The notes below the pieces were generated by a model, which was not told where the DNA came from, searched no databases, and worked only from the letters and a program-made list of their open reading frames with translations. Positions 18,353 through 28,499 of a stretch of DNA of 64,000 bases are shown piece after piece (position 1 is the first letter of the stretch; each line of letters opens with the position of its first letter). Origin of the DNA: Anabaena sp. FACHB-1237 (GTDB lineage: Bacteria > Cyanobacteriota > Cyanobacteriia > Cyanobacteriales > Nostocaceae); the NCBI RefSeq assembly GCF_014696225.1, contig NZ_JACJPV010000006.1:1-64000 (forward strand), read 5' to 3'. The position numbers and the translations under genes were made by a program.

Positions 18353-19738
18353 ACTTCTAACTTTCCTAATAGTACCCTGCCAATTAATTTTCTGTTGTGT
18401 AGAACGACTACCCAAAAAACGCACAACAGTTATTTCCATATTAACATTTGTCCCTGGTTGTAAAGCTGAACCGGGAATTTTTGACAACTTACCCACAGCA
18501 ATACTAAAACGATTATATTCACGACTTACCAACTCCACCGGAATTTCTTCCTCAAAAATAGCTTGATTATTAAAAGAATCATAGACACCATCTTGTACTG
18601 TATATTTAATTTTAAATCTCGTATTAATCACCTCAGACTTACCCGCTAAATCCACAATTCTTAACACTAAATTATCACCATAATTAGCAAAATCAGCCAC
18701 AGCTAACCGCGTCACATCATCTTTTTTAATAACATTATTAACTCTATATTCTGTCACATTTCCTTGAAGACTAGCCACCCCATTAACCCACAGATCATCA
18801 GGGAAATTTACATCAATTAATTGATTATCATTTAACGTCAAATTCACCATTTGATTAGCAAAATTACTAATAGGTTCTTTCTCATTCCAAACTAAATTTA
18901 AACTTCCTTCTAACCGACTTTCAAACTCTTGATATTCGTCATCAATTACGGAACCAATAGCTAATAAAGACTTAGCCCCTTGACGTATTTGCCATTTATT
19001 TTTAGAAAGTAGAAAACCTTGATTTATTAACCGAGAAATTGTTAATTCCGCAGTAGGATTATCTTCTGCTAAAGATTCTTGACCTTTAACAATTCTTAAG
19101 ATTCCCAACTTACCACGAACACCATTCACGCCATCTCGTCCATAAATTCCATCAAAACCTCCTGAACAGCGATAAATCCTATTACTACACTTATAATCAG
19201 GACTACCAGAATTACCAGTACAATTTTTTACCTCCCAACGGCGGCGACCACAACTACAACCAGCCGTACCCCTACCACCACGGCCACCTCGTCCTGGTTC
19301 TCCTCCCCTAGCCAGCACCACAATATTCTTTAAATCTGCCAGATTTTGGTATAAAACCGTTAAAATACCCCCATTACCACCATTACCGCCCCTTCCACCA
19401 TTACCACCACTACCACCATTAGGTGCAGTAATATTTTCTCTACCTTCATCCCCATAACCACGACAGTGGGGACGAGAACCATCTTCCCCGTCTTCCCCGT
19501 CTTCCCCATCCTTCCCCGACAAATCGAGATTTAATGAAGTACCATCAGCCTTAATAGTGACATTTTTACCACTGCGTCCATCCCTACCACTACGGCCATC
19601 ACTTCCTCTACTGCCATCACCATCATAATATCTGGCTATTTGGGATTCAGCAGTGACACAAATCACATTGGCAGCAGCGGGTAAAATGTGAGTAAATAGG
19701 TAAAATGACAGTAAAAAAGGCAATTTAAGGGTTTTCAT
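18350..19738 (-). CDS. Secreted collagen-like Gly-rich protein
   Basis: 462 residues. An N-terminal signal peptide ('LKLPFLLSFYLFTHILPAAANV') is followed at about residues 35-115 by G-x-y-like runs rich in Asp, Arg and Gly ('GSDGRSGRDGRSGK', 'GEDGEDGEDG', 'GGNGGRGGNGGNGG'). A Cys-rich patch follows ('AGCSCGRRRWEVKNC...CSNRIYRCSGG'), then a roughly 240-residue beta-rich C-terminal region without a family I recognise. It is probably exported to the cell surface or sheath. The GED stretch is encoded by 9-bp tandem repeats. The 3' end runs into a MITE, so the last residues may not be ancestral. It converges with no gene. Confidence 0.8.
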   Translation of the reverse strand: MKTLKLPFLLSFYLFTHILPAAANVICVTAESQIARYYDGDGSRGSDGRSGRDGRSGKNVTIKADGTSLNLDLSGKDGEDGEDGEDGSRPHCRGYGDEGRENITAPNGGSGGNGGRGGNGGNGGILTVLYQNLADLKNIVVLARGGEPGRGGRGGRGTAGCSCGRRRWEVKNCTGNSGSPDYKCSNRIYRCSGGFDGIYGRDGVNGVRGKLGILRIVKGQESLAEDNPTAELTISRLINQGFLLSKNKWQIRQGAKSLLAIGSVIDDEYQEFESRLEGSLNLVWNEKEPISNFANQMVNLTLNDNQLIDVNFPDDLWVNGVASLQGNVTEYRVNNVIKKDDVTRLAVADFANYGDNLVLRIVDLAGKSEVINTRFKIKYTVQDGVYDSFNNQAIFEEEIPVELVSREYNRFSIAVGKLSKIPGSALQPGTNVNMEITVVRFLGSRSTQQKINWQGTIRKVRS

Positions 19739-20118
19739 AAATCATGTTTTCTTTCTGCGTTCAATTACAGCCCATTCCATCTACATGAGGTACACTATGA
19801 ACACAGCAAGATGCCCGTGTTACAAGGGTTTTATCATTAACATCTCTACCTCATAATAACGGAAACTGCTGTATTAATGTTTGTACCTCACTTGAATAGG
19901 AATAGCTATAAACCAAAATCTAAGTGCGATCGCCATCACTTGTATGAAAATTAATATCATCAGACCAAGTTTGTGATTTTCAATACGTCATAAATTTCAC
20001 CCTGAAAATTGTTGCAAAAATAGCATTTTTTCTCCCGATTTTTTATAGATAAATAGCAGTTTACCGCTTGTAGCACAGCATATTGAGAGAGAAAATGCTA
20101 TTAATCAAGAAAATCAAA
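19739..20118. other. Spacer containing a MITE, otherwise empty
   Basis: About 380 bases. Apart from the IS630-like MITE (19768-19906) and a HIP1-containing stretch near 19929, I see no gene. An AT-rich region at 20000-20100 lies downstream of the next minus-strand gene. Confidence 0.5.
19768..19906 (-). mobile_element. IS630-like MITE, copy 2 (both ends present)
   Basis: About 139 bp flanked by TA on both sides. The right terminal repeat, read inward, aligns without gaps to that of the IS630 at 30898-31909 over 27 bases (21 identical), ending in AGTGAGGTACA. The left repeat also carries TGAGGTACA. The interior matches 13713-13826 in inverse orientation. It has no coding capacity, so it would have to be moved by an IS630 transposase in trans. 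Confidence 0.75.
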
Positions 20119-20604
20119 TTAGCGTGGTACTTTCCAGTTTACTGTACTTGATTTTTCTATATATTTGGGCAAACTTTTATATTTTTTACCTTGAGGTAGT
20201 GGATTTTTTGTGACTATAACAAAGGCGCGAACTGTTTTAGTGGTTTGAGGATTAACAGTCAAATCTTGTATTATTTCACTGTCATTTCCTTTATATTCAA
20301 TAGAATTACCCGAGTGCCACCATATACTACCACCCGCACTTAATAGGATAGAAATATATGAATTTTCAGGCAAATTAGACATATTTACGGTAGCAGAAAA
20401 AATGCAATTATTGCGAGTAGATCCTTCTTCACAGGTTATTCTGCTATTAGGTTTAGGATTAGTAATAGCAGTGTCAGCTAAAGTTACAGATTCAAAACCA
20501 ATTATCCCCGCAAAAATACTACTGAATACTAGAATTGGGCGGCGAAAATGCCAAATTTTCACTAAATTTCGAGGTTGTATTAATTTAATTGATGAGTGAA
20601 ACAT
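20119..20604 (-). CDS. Secreted or membrane-anchored hypothetical protein
   Basis: 161 residues. The basic N-terminus is followed by a hydrophobic segment ('RRPILVFSSIFAGIIGFESVTLA'), consistent with a signal peptide. The mature part is beta-rich with two Cys ('ITCEEGSTRNNCIFSATVNMSNLP'), probably a disulphide, and ends 'SSTVNWKVPR'. I recognise no family; an immunoglobulin-like fold is possible. The ATG is preceded by GGAGATT (20610-20616 on the minus strand). It lies 11 bases downstream of the next minus-strand gene, so the two form a likely operon. Confidence 0.7.
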   Translation of the reverse strand: MFHSSIKLIQPRNLVKIWHFRRPILVFSSIFAGIIGFESVTLADTAITNPKPNSRITCEEGSTRNNCIFSATVNMSNLPENSYISILLSAGGSIWWHSGNSIEYKGNDSEIIQDLTVNPQTTKTVRAFVIVTKNPLPQGKKYKSLPKYIEKSSTVNWKVPR

Positions 20605-20615
20605 AAATAATCTCC

Positions 20616-21017
20616 TTATTTTTTCTTAGTTACAAACTCCCGCAAACTCAATAAACTCACAGTTTGAGCTAACTTTAGAGGTAAAATAGAAACTCCTTCT
20701 AAACGTGACTGTATCCAACCATCACCCCAATACCACTCATGAAAACCATCTACAGCACCACTTAGTAATAAACGTAAACAATAGGGTTTTATCACATCTA
20801 CATGATGATTAATAGTAACTAATCCCGTAGAAGTAGAAAATTCAAATCCATTAGTTAATATTTCTGGCATTTGTGCCATTTCTGGCATTTTTGGGGTAAA
20901 CTTCTCAGCCAGTAGCCATTTTTGCAGATTTTCTGGACACAATAAACTATCATGAATAGCATCGGCGGATGCTTTAATTTCAATTCTTAATTGGCTTTGT
21001 TGGAAAGTACCTAGCAT
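20616..21017 (-). CDS. SRPBCC-like small protein, function unknown
   Basis: 133 residues, soluble. The beginning ('FQQSQLRIEIKASADAIHDSLLCPENLQKWL') looks like the first strand, helix and tryptophan of START/SRPBCC lipid-binding folds, and the end has an alternating hydrophobic helix ('LPLKLAQTVSLLSLREFV'). The fold is inferred. It is divergent from hslO, about 80 bases apart, so the promoters are shared. The companion secreted protein follows directly on the same strand. Confidence 0.68.
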   Translation of the reverse strand: MLGTFQQSQLRIEIKASADAIHDSLLCPENLQKWLLAEKFTPKMPEMAQMPEILTNGFEFSTSTGLVTINHHVDVIKPYCLRLLLSGAVDGFHEWYWGDGWIQSRLEGVSILPLKLAQTVSLLSLREFVTKKK

Positions 21018-21099
21018 AATTTAGTGATTAGTAATTGGTAAAATAACTTGATGACATTAAAATATAAAAGTCACCTTGTAAAGAATTGTAAGGGTTTTC

Positions 21100-22005
21100 A
21101 TGGCAGATCAACTAATGAGAGCAACAGCAGCCGATGGAGGTATTCGGGCAGTAGGTGTCATCACCACTAGATTAACAGAAGAAGCCAGAGTTCGTCATCA
21201 ACTATCCTACGTGGCCACTGCCGCACTGGGCAGAAGCATGACAGCAGGGTTATTAATGGCCTCCAGTATGAAACGTCCAGGTTCTAGGGTGAATGTCAGA
21301 ATTAAAGGAGATGGTCCTTTAGGTGGTATTTTAGTAGATGCTGGTTTAGATGGAACAGTACGGGGTTATGTAAGTAATCCAACCGTAGAACTGCCTCCTA
21401 ATGATCGTGGTAAACTAGATGTAGGCCGTGCAGTTGGTAAAGGTTTCCTCTACGTAGTGCGGGATGTGGGTTTTGGCTACCCCTATTCTAGTACAGTAGA
21501 ATTAATATCAGGGGAAATTGGCGATGATGTTGCTCACTACCTAGTACACTCAGAACAAACACCTTCAGCTTTAGTTTTAGGTGTATTTGTAGGTCAACAA
21601 GGCGTTACAGCCGCAGGGGGCATACTTATACAAGTGTTACCAAAAGCAGCCAGAGATGAGGCATTAGTAGCCAAATTAGAATCACGGGTTTCCGCATTAT
21701 CAGGGTTCACTCCTTTATTGCAAGCTGGTAAATCATTAACAGAAATTTTCACTGATATTCTGGGCGATATGCAATTGAATATATTTCCAGAAAGTCAGAT
21801 GTTACGCTTCCATTGCGGTTGTTCTTTTGATAGGGTACTAGGAGCATTAAGGACTTTAGGTAAATCTGAACTGCAAGATATGATTACTAAAGATGACGGA
21901 GCAGAAGCAACTTGTGATTTTTGTGGTAATGTTTATCAAGCTAGTAGTAGTCATTTAGCCCAGTTAATTGTTGACTTACAAACAGAATCTTCAATTTCGG
22001 GTTAA
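21100..22005 (+). CDS. hslO: Redox-regulated chaperone Hsp33
   Basis: 301 residues, normal length. The N-terminal domain is well conserved ('MRATAADGGIRAVGVITTRLTEEARVRHQLS'). The C-terminal zinc switch is complete: 'FHCGCSFDRV' (CxC) and 'ATCDFCGNVY' (CxxC). On oxidative stress the four Cys release zinc and form disulphides, activating holdase function in the cytoplasm (established). A strong hairpin follows the stop. Confidence 0.97.
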   Translation: MADQLMRATAADGGIRAVGVITTRLTEEARVRHQLSYVATAALGRSMTAGLLMASSMKRPGSRVNVRIKGDGPLGGILVDAGLDGTVRGYVSNPTVELPPNDRGKLDVGRAVGKGFLYVVRDVGFGYPYSSTVELISGEIGDDVAHYLVHSEQTPSALVLGVFVGQQGVTAAGGILIQVLPKAARDEALVAKLESRVSALSGFTPLLQAGKSLTEIFTDILGDMQLNIFPESQMLRFHCGCSFDRVLGALRTLGKSELQDMITKDDGAEATCDFCGNVYQASSSHLAQLIVDLQTESSISG

Positions 22006-22017
22006 TGTAACTTCTCA

Positions 22018-22056
22018 CACTCCAATTAGATAATATTCATGTTATCTGTGGGAGTG
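22018..22056 (+). terminator. hslO terminator hairpin
   Basis: Outer stem CACTCC/GGAGTG and inner AGATAA/TTATCT pairs, followed by a T-rich stretch up to about 22068. Confidence 0.7.
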
Positions 22057-22189
22057 ATTAACTTTTTCAGGGTTAAATGATTAGGCTAATGCCCAAATAG
22101 AAAAATAAAAAAATATAACATTTTCGATATCTTTCTATATCAATCTACTCAAAATAAGATTGGTTAATTTATTGATTGTGGTGTGAACA

Positions 22190-24259
22190 ATGACATATAA
22201 AGATATTCCAGAAAACCTATTCCCCATGAGAGATAACAAAGTTAATGATTTATCTGGCATTCCATTAACAGAAAATCACACTTTTGATCCTGCACATAAG
22301 GGTTATCACCAGCAAACAGTGGATAATATGGATCATCAAGAAGATAATTCCATGACCGTGGCAGACGATGATAGTAGTTTAATTTATAAATTAAATGGTA
22401 TCGCTAGAAAAATGCCTCTTTGGACTAAAAGCTGGATGCTATGGTCACTAATTTTGATTTTAATTCCTGGTAGCATCGGTTTTGTGGGGATATCCATGTT
22501 ATTTAAGTTGCCTTCATCCCCTAAATGTCCTGAAGTTTTTTGGCCTTTAGCTAGTGCTTCCGTTAGATTACATTGTGCTCAAATAGCAGCATCTAAACAA
22601 ACTATTGATGATTTATTACAAGCTATTGATTTAGTTAAACAACTACCAGAAAACCATCCTCTACGCGGCGAAATTAATAGACAATTAGAACAATGGTCAG
22701 AGGATATTTTAAAATTAGCAGATCAAAGTTTTCAAGCAGGAAATTTAGAGGAGGCGATCGCTACAGCACATAAAATTCCTCCTGATGTTAATGTTAGTCA
22801 ATTAGTAGATAAACAAATCGAAAAATGGCAATCAATTTGGTCAAAAGCTGAAGCTATTTATCAAGAAGCAGAACAAGAATTACGCCAAAGAAATTGGCAA
22901 TCTGCTTTTATGTTAACCTCTAAATTATTACGAGTTAATAACGAATATTGGGCTAGTACAAAATATGATGAATTAAATAATATTATTGTCACAACCCGGG
23001 AAGATGGCGACAAACTCTATAAGGCAGAAGCTTTAGCTAAAAACCGCAATTTGCAAAGTTTACTCCAAGCTATTAAATTAGCCAGAACGGTTAAACCCAA
23101 TAGTTATCTATATCAAAAGTCTCAAGAATTAATTACTGAATTTGCCCAAAAAATGCTAAAATTGGCACAATCTACAATGCAAGCAAAAGATGCAGATACA
23201 GCTTTAGAAATTGCTAGAAAAATTCCCCCAGTGGCAGAACTACAAGTACAAGTTGACGATTTTATTATGTTAGGAGAAGCACAAAGAAGCGCTTTCTTAG
23301 GCACAATTTCCGGACTGGAAACTGCTATTTCTCAAGCACAACAAATAGACGCTTCCAGAGAAATTTATAGTCAAGCACAAGAATTAATTGCCCGTTGGCA
23401 ATTGGAAATAGAAGATATCTCACGCTTAGAGAAAGCCCGCAATTTGGCTAGTCAAGGTACAATAAATGACTTAACCTCAGCCATTGCCGAAGCTCAACAA
23501 ATTCCTACCAATAACCCCCGCTCTCAAGAAGCTCGTAGAGAAGTGGCTAGATGGGTTGATCAAGTAGAAACTATTGAAGATCGTCCCTACATAGAACGGG
23601 CAGAACAAATCGCAGTTATGGAGGATGTTAACTCACTACAAGCAGCGATCGCGGAAGCTAGTCAAATTCGCCCTGGACGTGCACTATATTTCCAAGCTAG
23701 GCAAAAAATTCGTGACTGGACAGCAAAGGTTGAAAGAATTCAAGACCAACCACTTCTGGAACAAGCTACCGCACTGGCTGATAGTGGTAATCTTCAGGAA
23801 GCTGTGAAAACCGCTCAGAAAATAGCTGTATCTGGCAGAGCTTTATCAAAACAAGCCCAAACTGCTGTAGATACTTGGCAAGAACAAATTAACGCTCGCC
23901 AAAACTGGCAAAAAGCACAACAATTAGCATTGGCAGGTACACCAGAATCTCTATCACAAGCTATTAAACTAGCTAACAGAGTGTCAAGTCGTAATGTGTT
24001 ACGCCTAGATGTAAACATTGCTATAGATCAATGGAGTCAAGAAATATTGAATATAGCACGCTCTCAAAGTGAAGTTGATATCGCTAAAGCCATTGATATC
24101 GCAAAATTAGTCCCCGCAGGCAGTAGCGCTTACAGAGATGCCCAGCAAGAAATCCAAAACTGGCAACAATTTATGATCCCTAAATCTCTCTCTACCCCAT
24201 CTTTTCAGCCTAGTTTAGAAGCTACACCACCATTAACACCAGAATTTAGTAATCAGTAA
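22190..24259 (+). CDS. Membrane protein with tandem helical repeats, function unknown
   Basis: 689 residues. Residues 1-75 are polar and presumably cytoplasmic, then one membrane helix ('MPLWTKSWMLWSLILILIPGSIGFVGISML', about 78-105). The rest is about nine helical units of 50-65 residues. Each contains an AIxxAxxI-type helix, then Y/xxAQxxIxxW (for example 'AISQAQQIDASREIYSQAQELIARW', 'AIAEASQIRPGRALYFQARQKIRDW'). The repeats resemble TPR/Sel1-like solenoids but are not canonical TPR. The same membrane-plus-repeat arrangement forms the C-terminus of the pseudo-orthocaspase at 55858-57615. It is likely a scaffold on the periplasmic or lumenal side; this is inference. Confidence 0.82.
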   Translation: MTYKDIPENLFPMRDNKVNDLSGIPLTENHTFDPAHKGYHQQTVDNMDHQEDNSMTVADDDSSLIYKLNGIARKMPLWTKSWMLWSLILILIPGSIGFVGISMLFKLPSSPKCPEVFWPLASASVRLHCAQIAASKQTIDDLLQAIDLVKQLPENHPLRGEINRQLEQWSEDILKLADQSFQAGNLEEAIATAHKIPPDVNVSQLVDKQIEKWQSIWSKAEAIYQEAEQELRQRNWQSAFMLTSKLLRVNNEYWASTKYDELNNIIVTTREDGDKLYKAEALAKNRNLQSLLQAIKLARTVKPNSYLYQKSQELITEFAQKMLKLAQSTMQAKDADTALEIARKIPPVAELQVQVDDFIMLGEAQRSAFLGTISGLETAISQAQQIDASREIYSQAQELIARWQLEIEDISRLEKARNLASQGTINDLTSAIAEAQQIPTNNPRSQEARREVARWVDQVETIEDRPYIERAEQIAVMEDVNSLQAAIAEASQIRPGRALYFQARQKIRDWTAKVERIQDQPLLEQATALADSGNLQEAVKTAQKIAVSGRALSKQAQTAVDTWQEQINARQNWQKAQQLALAGTPESLSQAIKLANRVSSRNVLRLDVNIAIDQWSQEILNIARSQSEVDIAKAIDIAKLVPAGSSAYRDAQQEIQNWQQFMIPKSLSTPSFQPSLEATPPLTPEFSNQ

Positions 24260-24751
24260 TTTGGGGGAATTTTAATAAGTAATTTTTATGAATTTTAGAA
24301 AAATGATAAGTTTTTTAAAAGAAAACGCCACCTTTTTTCATGTTTTGTAGGCGATCGCTGTGGTATTGTAATGATACTCTAATATAATGGATTATTGAGA
24401 GTAAATTATAACTGCAAACACCCCCATTATAAAAATTTTATTCTTCTGTATATATTATCATTAAATCAGAAAAAAGTCAACTATTTAGCCGACACAAAAA
24501 AGCTAACTAATGCTCACAAAAGTTCGCTTTTTCTTTTTGCTTTATCCTAGAAGTGTCGGCACTATCTAGTCCACAGGCTAACACGGTTAATCTAACCGCA
24601 GTTTGACAAGCTCACTGACCATTTCTTTTTTTAAATTTGTTACCGCGTTTAAATCTCTGTTTAAATCTCTGTCAGACTCAAAACCGCAAATCTGATGGTT
24701 AGCAGTTACCAGTTAACTTTTAACTGTTAACTGTTAACCGTTAACCGTTAA
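24260..24751. other. Spacer with hairpin and tandem repeats, no gene
   Basis: Contains the stem at 24488-24560, two tandem copies of GTTTAAATCTCT (24647-24670) and a TTAACTG/TTAACCG repeat run (24700-24755) abutting the response-regulator gene. No protein-like frame is seen. Confidence 0.6.
24488..24560. other. Long hairpin: sRNA, terminator or transposon end
   Basis: Outer arms GCCGACAC (24488-24495) and GTGTCGGC (24553-24560) are perfectly complementary. Inside, AAAAAAGC pairs with GCTTTTTC. The 73-nt structure is more elaborate than a simple terminator. Confidence 0.5.
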
Positions 24752-25429
24752 CTAAGCCATTTGATTCTCAATAGCCCACCGTGCTAACTCAGTACGGTTG
24801 TGCAAATTGGTTTTACCCAACATATTAGAAACATGGCTTTCAACAGTGCGCTGACTAACATTAAGTTCTTCAGCAATTTCTCGGTTGGCTAAACCTCTAG
24901 CGACAAACTGAACAACCTTGAGTTCAGTAGGAGTTAACTGAACATCAAAAGGAACTTGAATCCGAGAACCGTTTTCTCCTCCCTTAGTTTGATGTTCCTT
25001 CCAGCGTACAGTTTGTTTAAGTGAAGATTCTACTTGTGCTACCAGTTCCTCAGGTTCAAAAGGTTTGACCATATAAACGTCAGCACCTTTATTAAGACCT
25101 TTAACACGGTCTGCACTTTGTCCCTTAGCAGAGAGGAAAAGAACAGGAATCCAACTAGTACGTTCAACTTGACGCACTTGTTCCACAAAAGTGTATCCGT
25201 CCATTTCCGGCATCATCACATCACAGATAATCATATCTGGGACATCATTTTCGAGAATTTCTAGGGCTTCTCGTCCATTAGCAGCAGTGATGAGTTCATA
25301 GCCCCGGAATTCTAAGTAGTCCTTCACCAGCAAGATGAGGTCAGGGTCATCATCAATAAGTAGAAGTCGTTTATGGTCTTTCATGCTGGGTTCTTTCATA
25401 ACAGTGGTACTTTTCGCGCTTCTTTCCAT
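24752..25429 (-). CDS. NarL/LuxR-type response regulator
   Basis: 225 residues as called; the receiver really begins at 'MKDHKRLLLIDDDPDLILLV' (internal Met 16), so the first 15 residues may not be translated. The receiver has the acidic pair DD, the phospho-acceptor Asp in 'DMIICDVMMPEMDGY', Ser in 'LFLSAKG' and Lys in 'YMVKPFEPEEL'. The HTH is 'LTPTELKVVQFVARGLANREIAEELNVSQRTVESHVSNML'. It is a DNA-binding output regulator; its kinase is not nearby. It resembles conserved cyanobacterial/plastid regulators of the Ycf29 type, but I cannot confirm which. Confidence 0.92.
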   Translation of the reverse strand: MERSAKSTTVMKEPSMKDHKRLLLIDDDPDLILLVKDYLEFRGYELITAANGREALEILENDVPDMIICDVMMPEMDGYTFVEQVRQVERTSWIPVLFLSAKGQSADRVKGLNKGADVYMVKPFEPEELVAQVESSLKQTVRWKEHQTKGGENGSRIQVPFDVQLTPTELKVVQFVARGLANREIAEELNVSQRTVESHVSNMLGKTNLHNRTELARWAIENQMA

Positions 25430-25690
25430 TAAGGTTTTGATATGGAAGTATTTGTCCTTGATGGTGGATGATAGGGTAATCTTTTCCCACTTAAACTGCC
25501 TTAGTTGTTTTGATGATCTTGAAAGTGGGAGTCACTTGGAAGATCATAAGAACACACTAGCAAAAGTTTCGTAAGGATACGTATAGCAGTAGTATTTATA
25601 ATGCGCTATTATATATCCCTTTGAAAGTGACGGGTGAAAAACCCTGATAAATTATCATTCTTGTGCTGTACAAGTGCATATTTTCTCAAG

Positions 25691-25918
25691 ATGACCCTAG
25701 CCCAAAAATCTCCCGTTCTTTCATGGGTTACTGCTGCTGGACTATATCCTTCGGATATTCAGCCTCGATGAAGAGCTTACTTACCCGGGGAAGTGGCAAA
25801 ACAAAGTATGATACAAACTACTTATACTCTGCCGATGTTGTTGCGGTTTTTGGATAACCTCTTGGGTAAACTTCTCGGTTTATTTGGTAATACTAAACCG
25901 TTAATTAACCACTTATAG
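25691..25918 (+). pseudogene. Short ORF with an in-frame TGA, small protein or decayed gene
   Basis: From the ATG at 25691 a frame reads 'MTLAQKSPVLSWVTAAGLYP' onward to TGA at 25769-25771, then continues open for 48 codons as 'RAYLPGEVAKQ' and 'MIQTTYTLPMLLRFLDNLL' to a TAG at 25916. The second part is amphipathic and hydrophobic. It could be a 75-codon gene with one nonsense mutation, or two small proteins (the second from the ATG at 25808). No ribosome-binding site is strong and I recognise no family. Confidence 0.35.
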
Positions 25919-26117
25919 GTAAACTACTATTATCGTTCTATAACCTCAAACACGCAAGTTTTTCATTTTAATCCCTTATTTATCCTAAATTTATCTTTTC
26001 TTTAAGATTTGTAACTAGCCATTTATTAGCTTATAAGCAAGTTTAATGGTTTACTAGTTGGGATTTGTGGAGTGTGGGGAGTCGTGAGTCGTCAGTCGGG
26101 GCAGGGTGCGAAGTTTT

Positions 26118-26138
26118 GGGTTTAGCATTGCTAAACTT
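26118..26138. repeat. Palindrome family P2, copy 2
   Basis: GGGTTTAGCA and TGCTAAACTT arms, one arm end mutated. It directly precedes the 16-bp tandem repeat. Confidence 0.65.
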
Positions 26139-26186
26139 ACTCCTGGATCTCCTGACTCCTGGATCTCCTCACTCCTCGATCTCCTG
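26139..26186. repeat. 16-bp tandem repeat, three units
   Basis: Three adjacent units of ACTCCTGGATCTCCTG with one or two changes. It lies about 90 bases upstream of the groESL operator. Confidence 0.85.
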
Positions 26187-26275
26187 ATGTTTGCACTTAA
26201 GTAGTGCTTTCCTTGTTTAAGTTCGGAAACCCGTACAAATTTGATTATTGCCATCGCCTATGATTTTTAGGTAAA

Positions 26276-26302
26276 TTAGCACTCAAGAGTTGAGAGTGCT
26301 AA
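26276..26302 (+). promoter_or_regulatory. CIRCE operator (HrcA site) of groESL
   Basis: Perfect consensus TTAGCACTC - nine bases - GAGTGCTAA, ending 24 bases before the groES ATG. This is the binding site of the heat-shock repressor HrcA (established); it implies release of repression when GroEL is titrated by unfolded protein. Confidence 0.97.
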
Positions 26303-26326
26303 TCACAAGAAAAAAAGGAGAAAATT

Positions 26327-26638
26327 ATGGCAGCAGTATCTCTAAGCGTATCCACTGTTAAACCTTTGGGCGATCGCGTGTTTGTAAAAGTTAGCGCGCC
26401 CCAAGAAAGAACCGCAGGTGGTTTATATTTACCTGACAATGCCCAAGAAAAGCCCCAAGTAGGTGAAGTGGCTGCTGTGGGTCCTGGTAAGCGTAATGAC
26501 GACGGTAGCCGTCAAGAAGTAGATATCAAGGTTGGTGATAAAGTGCTTTATTCCAAATATGCTGGCACTGACATCAAACTAGGTACAGAAGAGTATGTTC
26601 TTCTCTCTGAAAAAGATATCCTCGCAATCGTATCTTAG
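26327..26638 (+). CDS. groES: Co-chaperonin GroES
   Basis: 103 residues, normal length. It begins '[20 protein letters not shown]', the mobile loop is '[22 protein letters not shown]', and the end is '[15 protein letters not shown]'. It caps the GroEL ring in the cytoplasm. It has an AAAAAAAGGAG ribosome-binding site and lies directly behind the CIRCE operator. The 101-base gap to groEL and the shared strand mark a bicistronic operon. Confidence 0.98.
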   Translation: MAAVSLSVSTVKPLGDRVFVKVSAPQERTAGGLYLPDNAQEKPQVGEVAAVGPGKRNDDGSRQEVDIKVGDKVLYSKYAGTDIKLGTEEYVLLSEKDILAIVS

Positions 26639-26676
26639 TATTGTCTCCATCAGTTTACATTTAGGAAGCTAAATAG

Positions 26677-28371
<1,695 letters not shown>

Positions 28372-28430
28372 GGTTTAAGTAGTTCTGGTTTCCCTAGTTT
28401 GAATTAGTGTGAATATTAGTTTAAATAATT

Positions 28431-28460
28431 GCCGCTTCCGTTGGGGGGCGGCTGTTTTTT
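28431..28460 (+). terminator. groESL terminator
   Basis: Stem GCCGC/GCGGC followed by TGTTTTTT, 60 bases past the groEL stop. Confidence 0.85.
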
Positions 28461-28499
28461 GTGTTTTGTCAAGATGGAAATAAAGTAGGTAAGATTTAG

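Noticed and set aside
25769-25771. In-frame TGA as a selenocysteine codon
   Set aside because: No SECIS-like hairpin is evident directly downstream, the flanking peptide resembles no selenoprotein, and cyanobacteria of this type generally lack the machinery; a nonsense mutation or two small ORFs is simpler.
26054-26254. 66-codon minus-strand ORF upstream of groES
   Set aside because: It crosses the P2 palindrome and a 16-bp tandem repeat; composition follows the repeats, not a protein.
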